The notes under the pieces are model-generated. The model was not told the DNA's origin. It made no database searches and was given only the letters and a program-made list of their open reading frames with translations. A program made the translations under genes and the position numbers. A DNA stretch of 64,000 nucleotides, from NCBI GenBank assembly GCA_002778195.1, contig PCDI01000018.1, forward strand, positions 569,283 through 633,282. Direction: 5' to 3'. The DNA is from Raffaelea ambrosiae. Lineage: Eukaryota > Ascomycota > Sordariomycetes > Ophiostomatales > Ophiostomataceae. How positions within the stretch are numbered: position 1 is the stretch's first letter; each line of letters starts with the position of its first letter. Below are positions 58,210 through 64,000 of the stretch, in pieces.

Positions 58210-58470
58210 TGGGGATAGAATGCGCATGGTAGCTGTAGAGCTGGGACCGACCGCTTTGACCAAGTGTTGCGTGGATATCTCTTATTTTACATGTTTACAT
58301 GAGAATTACATGCTTGTTGTATACAAGTGTGCTCGACGAGCAAATATGCATTTTTGGTTCTCACACTCCCTTTTATCGTTTCCTTTGTCGGACGCTTGCG
58401 TGTGTCTTTGTTGTCCATAGTTTTCATAGACAAGTCTAATGTTTTGCTTTGCTCTGACCTCTGATTCTCA

Positions 58471-58791
58471 TCACCGCTCTGGCATGGCATTCTTCACAGA
58501 GGAGTAGTAGTAAAACGGCAGCTCCTTGGCCAGTTCTTCCTTGGTTAGCCACTTGAAGTCATTCAGGCCAAGCGTGTTGCCCTCCAGGTTGGCCTGGCCC
58601 GCCATAATACGGCCTTTGAGGAAGAAGGTCTTGACGCCATCGGTGGCATTTTCGCTCGATGGGCTGTTGACAAAGTGGGCAATGGGCACACGGCCGACAA
58701 TCCAAGTGTTCATGTCGACGCCGGCGGCTGATTCAAGAGCACGGGCGGCCGTCTAATGTGAAAAGTTAGCGACTTGTGTGGACCACTGGGC

Positions 58792-58835
<44 letters not shown>

Positions 58836-59748
58836 GTACCTGGTGCAAGTTCTCGTTCTTCTCAATCTCGGCCGTGGGGAAGCCCCACGTTCCGTCGGCC
58901 GCGCTCCGCACCACCAGGTACAGTGTCCGGTCCAGCAGCCGGTCGAGCCGGCGCGTGTCGTTGGCCGCGTCCGCCGCCGTCGTCCGGGGCTGCGGCCGCT
59001 CCACGCGCACCCGATCCGCCTCCGCCAGCGGCTCGCCGTCCTCGCTGACCCGCATGTCGGCATCCGAGAGAATGCGCTCGCGCAGCTTCGCCGGGTCTGT
59101 CAGCTCGGCTGCCAGCGGGTCGTCCAGGGTGATTTCGTCGTCCCAGGCGCGGGCGCCGGCCTGGCCGCGCGAGCCCTTGCCGCCCTCGTACAGGCCAATG
59201 TCGCGCGCGGGCGTGCCGCGGCGGGCGCGCAGCTGCAGCTTCCAGTCGAGCGCGGGTGTGGTGTCGGGCTTAAAGTAGACGTTTTTGCGGAACGAGCCGG
59301 CCAAGCGTTCTTCGAGGCGTTTCTGGTAGAGGTAAAAGGCGGACTCGAACGGGGTCGGGTTGCGGGTCAGGAGCGGCGGGCGGCTGAGAAGCAAGCCGGC
59401 CCGAAGGCGGAACGAAGGGACGGCAGCAGGAGAGGGAGTGGTGGTAGTAGAGGATTCTTCAGAAGAAGAAGAGACCGCGGCGGCGGCGGCGGCAGAGTAT
59501 GGTCTCCGGGCCAGGGCTATTGGCCGGAGTAGGAAAGGGCCGGCAGCACGGCTCTGGGCGCATTGGGCACAGGCGGTCCGGGTGTGAGCTATAGCGAAGA
59601 GGGAAAAAAAAAAAAGCAAATGAATGTCAGCTTCCATCTTGTCATGATTTGCATGGCCATGGTTGTCGTCCTCCCAAAATTTGCAGCAATATAACATACC
59701 ATTGAACAGGGCAGACAAGGCCTGGCCACCTCTGCTTGAGGCTGCCAT
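58471..59748 (-). CDS. mrpl17: Mitochondrial large-subunit ribosomal protein mL46 (yeast MRPL17, 359 aa)
   Basis: Exons are 59700-59748, 58840-59588 and 58471-58752, for 360 codons. The N-terminus is an Arg/Ala/Ser-rich presequence with ALARRPYSAAAAAAV. The mature protein begins near LLSRPPLLTRNPTPFESAFY, the mL46 signature. Further conserved parts are LYLVVRSAADGTWGFPTAEI and the C-terminal Nudix-like half (WIVGRVPIAHFV, KTFFLKGRIMAGQ, FKWLTKEELAKEL). The Nudix fold in mL46 is catalytically degenerate and structural. Intron 1 (59589-59699) ends in a T-rich tract plus CTATAG. Intron 2 (58753-58839) is nearly half GA/TC microsatellite. It acts in the mitoribosome large subunit. Confidence 0.93.
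58795..58832 (-). repeat. (TC)19 microsatellite in intron 2 of mrpl17
   Basis: Pure TC run on the plus strand (GA on the coding sense) directly downstream of the GTACGA donor, occupying about 38 of 87 intron bases. It pushes the intron to purine-rich rather than the usual composition. Confidence 0.9.
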
Positions 59749-61410
59749 TTTGTCTTTTGTGTTGAAGGGCAATTCCCCAACAAGAATGGACAAAGGAAAA
59801 AGGGAAAGACGACGCTGGTGGTGGTGCCGAGGGGAGGCGTTGGAGGGCCGGAGAGAAGCTCGTTTCGAGGGTCCCTGCTATTAATTTTTTTTGGGCTCTT
59901 CCCAATCGAACAGAGAGAGCTCTCCTTGCAAATCCTCACGCGCCAAAATTTCCTAGCGTGGACATTGTCGTTGCCCCCCCCCCCCCCCCCCCTCCCCAGT
60001 ACAAGGGACCAGTAGCCGGATTATTATGGTTCCGCCGCCGCCGAACACAAAAATTTTGTACTATGAAACTGTGTGCCTAAAGCCTCGCCTTCCTCTTTTT
60101 TCCTTTTCTTTTTTCTTCTCCCTACGGGCATGAATCCTTATCAGGAAGACTGTATACTCCCCCATCTTGTTTGTTTTGCCGCTTCTTCTGCGCGTCTTGT
60201 GCAGAAGATGGCAAAAGTACCCCCAGGGCGTCCTCCTCATTGTTCACATGCCGAGAACAAACTCAGAAAGTGTCCGATTTCGCTAGCGGCTCCTCATGGC
60301 ATATGTTTTTTCATTCTCAACCTGGATGCTGTTAGATAGAAGACACTCACATTTTTACTTCCGATATCTCGTTTCTGCTTTGCGTCCCTGTTGTTTCGTT
60401 ACTCTGCGTTGTTGATGGTGGTTGCTATTGTTGATGCCCGTTGCTTGTCCCGGGTGAAAAACAGCAGCACAACCCAAAAACGGTGGTATATCGCGGTTGC
60501 TCCATGTTTCTGTCAAAATTGTATGACCATGGGTGGATATGCCTTTGACTCGAGAGCAAGACTAGAGATCTCGAAACTCGTCTCGGGGCTGCTGACCTAC
60601 ATACAGGCGACAGGCACAGACAAGGGCAAATCACTTAAACGAGCACAAGAGTCGCAGAAAAGACACAGAAAGAAGCAAAGATGAGAAGAAAGACCACCCA
60701 CCACCAGTGTGGTTTGGACGTTTAATATTTCCGCCAAAAAAAGAACGGATTCGCTATGTACACATCAAGTAGACTGCCCGAAAGGCACGCGCACACTTCT
60801 CTATGCCGGATACCGACTTTTTATATCTTCTCTCGCGTTTCAAGATCCCGTCGTCACCGTTTCTATAATACAAGACACGCCGACCTGGTCCGAGAAACAG
60901 GACAAAGGAGCAAACATGAGTCGGTAAATTTCGCGCGCACGCCTCCATAGGAACTCCTCTCCCGGGAAATGACAAAAAAGAAACGCAGGAAGCAATGCTC
61001 TCGAAAATGAACAAATACAGAATAAAAAAGGAAAAGCTCGCAAAATCCCGTCCCATACATCACATGGCTTCGTCTCCCGTGCAGAGGGCTCATGGTCCCG
61101 ACATGAAAAATAAAGGGAAATACAGAAATAGGACACCCAACCAGATCATTCCGTTATCGCCACTAGGGGGGTATCTATCAACCGATGCTGCCTGTGCAAA
61201 CGCCAGCCAAAAGCAAGAAGAAAAGAAAAAGCAAGAAGTCTCGCTGACGAATGGTGTGGATATGCCGTTGTGAGTTATCAAAGAGATGAGGACTAGCGTC
61301 CTCACACGAGAGACGGCCGTGGATGTTGCATTAATTTGTTCTCCGAGACTTGTCTATTTCGTTTCATCGGATTTCTTTTTTCATATGCTTGTTTGTTGAT
61401 CGTGTCGATC
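59749..61410. other. Intergenic spacer, no gene seen
   Basis: Upstream of mrpl17 (-) and downstream of the RING/PHD gene (-). Contains a 19-base C homopolymer (59974-59992), A-rich stretches around 60960-61240, and no frame with domain or splice support. Confidence 0.55.
59974..59992. repeat. C19 homopolymer upstream of mrpl17
   Basis: Nineteen consecutive C on the plus strand (G on the mrpl17 sense), about 225 bp before the mrpl17 ATG. It is the longest G/C homopolymer in the window. Confidence 0.85.
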
Positions 61411-63974
61411 TCACGCTTGCAGGTCTGCAACTGCCTGTGCCACTTCTCTGGTCGCCTTCTGCTCCCAGAGCTTGCGCGCGTCGGCATCGATCGCAGCCGG
61501 ACTCGTCACCTCTTCGTAAAGCTTTCGAGAGACGTCGCGGTTTATAGCCGCATACTGGTCTGCAGTGAGTTGGCTAGATTTCCAATGCGGGTTAAGCGCT
61601 GACCGCACGATGCCGCTGATGCTTTCTTTTGTTTCTAGCGATAGAGATTGGCGTGTCGGTGAGACATCTTGCGATCGTGGCACCGGAACAATCGGCATTC
61701 TTCGCGGCCGCGGCTGCCTGAGTTCTGCAGCGGGTGGCGACCGATGGTGATTGGAGTTGGAGTTGTTGTTGTGGCCATGGTTATGGTTGTTGCTGGCGTG
61801 GTTGTTGCCATGGTGGTGGTGGTGATGATGGTTGTTGTTGTTATTGCTGCTGCTGCCAGCGTGTGCAGTATTGCTCGGGTTGTGGCCCTCTGAGTCGCTG
61901 TTTTCGGCACTGCTCGCTCCAGCCCGATTGGGCGAGTAGTTCGCCGGGGGGTAGATGGGTTCAATGTGCGAGCTTAGCAGTGTAGGCGAGCTGGGTCGCA
62001 GCATTCGGTTGGGTGGTGGCGTGGTTGACAGTGCGCGTGGGCTGTTGTACGCCGATGCCGAGGGCGACGATGCAACGGGCGAGGACGGATCTACTGCAGC
62101 CGGACGTGACTCGCCAAAGAGACTGCGGATGTTTTCGTCGTCAGAAGGGGTGCTCATTTCGACCTCCTTCAGCAGAGACGACAGGAACGAGCGCGGCTCC
62201 TCGCCAGTTGGCGACCGCGCAGAAGCCGCTGCATTACTGGATCCGTTGGCTGCATTGGACGAGAAGGCTGCCCCATTGGCTGCAGCTGCAGGAGTGGTGG
62301 TGGTAGTGGTGGTGGCACCGTTACTTGAGGCAGCTCCTGCGACGGTGGCACTGCCCGCTGCTCGGCTAGGTGCCAGCGACGGCGACTTGGAGGACGAAGA
62401 TATGTCGCTTGGTGCGACGATACGACGTGTGCGTGGCCGCTTCAGCTTGCGTTCGGGTTCTTGGGGCGGCTCAACAGGCGAAGCAGTGACGGAGCGTGAC
62501 TTCCGCTTTCGGCCCGTCGGACCCGTTTGGTCGCACTCCCGCGCCCTCTCAAAGGCGCCCCAGGCTCTTCTCTCCTCGCGGGTCTGCTGTGGCGGGGCTG
62601 GCTGTGCACGAGAACTAGACGAACCGGCACCGCCATGCCGGTTGGCGTGATGCAGGATGGCAGTCGGGATATTCTGCTCGAAGACGTCCTGGGCACCGAG
62701 ACGACGTGCAATATCCAGGCGCTCCTGCCAGCGCTCAAACTCTCGCCGCTCGTTGTCCCGAAGGCGCTCGACGCGGCGAAATTCCTCGAGGGCCTCGTCC
62801 TCGTCGTGGTCGAGGTCAATGTTCAGAGCGTCCCAGATGCGGCCGGTGATCTGGCCCCAGGCACCTTGCCACTCGTCGGACCGCGCCCGCCGCCTGGCGC
62901 GGCGCATGGTGTGTCTTGTGCGGGGGAAATAGTCGTTCCGACGGCGTGCAGACGCCCGCGATCGGCGACTCGGTTGGCGGACGGTAGCGACCGGGGAGTC
63001 GGAGTACGGTTGCTGGATGGCATCACCGAGAAGGTCGACGCACTCCATGCAAAACCAGGCCCCCCGGGGCACGCTATCGAGGCCGATGCAGTGGGTGTGG
63101 TAGGGCGTGTCGCAGCCATCGCAGAGCAGCAGAACGTCTTCGTGGTCGGCCAAGTTGCAGACAGGGCACGGAGTCGAAACATCCTCGTCTTCTGCTTCGG
63201 CAAACTCGTCGAGCCAGGCTTGAGGGTCGAACTCGGCGACTTGTTTCTTGTCCTCGACTTGGTATGTGGATAGGAGTTGGCCTGTGATCAATCAGAAGCG
63301 CACGGGTTAGCCTGGGCTTGTCACATAATATCGGGGACACCAAAAAAAATAGCGAGCCATCCGCCACCACCAAGACGCCGAGGAGGTGCCACACCAACAC
63401 CGAGGACCAAACCCTCGAAAAGCTGGCAGGTGATGAAGCAGAATGGCGAGAAGAAACAGAAAGGGGACAGTAACAGAATTGTCATAAAACGCAGCAGAGT
63501 TTTGCGGGGTGGGAAGCAGCAATGCAACGTCAAATAGGACAAACAAAAGGAGTACCAAAGAGGACAAGCAAAAGACGTACCTCCAATTTTGTCGTAGACT
63601 TTAACGGAATGGAAGGACTGGCGGCAAATAGGACAGCTATTGGCCTTGCCGGTCCATTCTCGCAGGCAGGTATCGTGCAGCGTGTGGCCGCAGATCTGGA
63701 TGACGGCGACGTGGTCGTCATCGTGGCTCTCTTCGTGGGCGGCAGACGCGGCCGGAGTAGTGATGCTATCGTCATTGGCAGTGTGGCTACAGACAGTGTG
63801 ACTAGCAGCAATCAGCCGCGGTTGGGCGTCTGGTGCGTCAGTGCTTGGACCGCCTGTAGCGTGGGCGTGGTGGGCGCTTTTGGGGGTCTCAGAGGGGCCT
63901 CCGTCGGGCAATGGTGGTGGGGGTTCCTCTGCGTGGAGCAGGGCGTCCAGGCAGACGATACACTGTTCTGCCAT
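61411..63974 (-). CDS. RING-H2 plus PHD finger protein, Asr1/PHRF1-like (754 aa)
   Basis: Exons are 63581-63974 and 61411-63281. The 299-nt intron (GTACGT/ATCACAG) joins KVYDKIG to GQLLSTYQ; total 755 codons. The N-terminal RING-H2 uses C5, C8, then C95, H97, H100, C103, C114, C117, with an 86-residue insertion after C8. The PHD finger uses C170, C173, C185, C188, H193, C196, C209, C212. Both fingers bracket the intron. The middle is basic, then disordered and Ser/Ala/Thr-rich, with an Asn/His tract near 607-637. A predicted helical C-terminus (TKESISGIVRSALNPHW...) closes the protein. RING followed by PHD is the arrangement of yeast Asr1 and animal PHRF1, ligases linked to the RNA polymerase II C-terminal domain. 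The fingers are certain; the orthology is inference. Confidence 0.88.
61770..61860 (-). repeat. Asn/His-coding low-complexity tract in the RING/PHD protein
   Basis: GTT/GTG/ATG-type triplets on the plus strand read as AAC/CAC codons on the minus strand. They give a run of Asn, then seven His, then mixed Asn/His/Gly around residues 607-637. Confidence 0.75.
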
Positions 63975-64000
63975 TGTGTTTTAGCGGTGTCGGCTGGCGC

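Overview
The window looks like nuclear DNA of a filamentous ascomycete (Pezizomycotina, most likely Sordariomycetes). Genes are interrupted by short introns of 52-300 nt with GTAAGT-like donors, CTAAC/CTGAC branch sites and YAG acceptors. Coding regions are GC-rich with Ser/Pro/Ala low complexity. The gene content is fungal: Nup192, Tel1, Mip1, a Zn2Cys6 regulator and yeast-type mitochondrial ribosomal proteins. There are no operons, Shine-Dalgarno sites, CRISPR arrays, recognisable tRNA/rRNA genes or transposons. The species cannot be named from the sequence alone.

Layout. 1-294 (-): 5' end of a single-pass membrane protein cut by the edge. 3095-4903 (-): conserved-looking Pro-rich protein of unknown function. 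6525-7019 (+): mitochondrial ribosomal protein uS8m. 8290-9228 (+): alpha/beta hydrolase. 11460-14115 (-): Zn2Cys6 transcription factor. A 4.4-kb stretch without a supportable gene follows. 18565-20819 (-): secreted carboxylesterase. 21624-25398 (-): mitochondrial DNA polymerase gamma. 26601-29304 (+): Slx8-like RING protein. 30272-35848 (-): nucleoporin Nup192. 36625-45940 (+): Tel1/ATM kinase. 46633-49694 (+): cullin-4. 50147-51083 (+): Mrt4. 52400-54090 (-): U1-70K. 54468-55112 (+): mL43. 56310-58209 (+): PARN-like deadenylase. 58471-59748 (-): mL46. 61411-63974 (-): RING-H2/PHD protein.

Exon models were built by hand from splice signals. Every complete multi-exon model keeps phase and sums to a whole number of codons, which is good internal support. 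Functionally the window is mostly housekeeping. Four genes serve mitochondrial genome maintenance or translation (uS8m, Mip1, mL43, mL46). Four are tied to ubiquitin or the DNA-damage response (Slx8-like, Tel1, Cul4, RING/PHD). Three serve RNA or ribosome metabolism (Mrt4, U1-70K, PARN). The more accessory-looking half is 5-21 kb, with long gene-poor spacers, simple repeats, a hydrolase, an esterase and a regulator.

I found no clear-cut novel system. The strongest leads are an AT-hook-like motif plus a pentapeptide repeat inside the mitochondrial polymerase, a short palindromic element (ACTACATAGT family) recurring only between genes, a RING-H2 finger with an 86-residue insertion joined to a PHD finger, and an unrecognised Pro-rich protein family.
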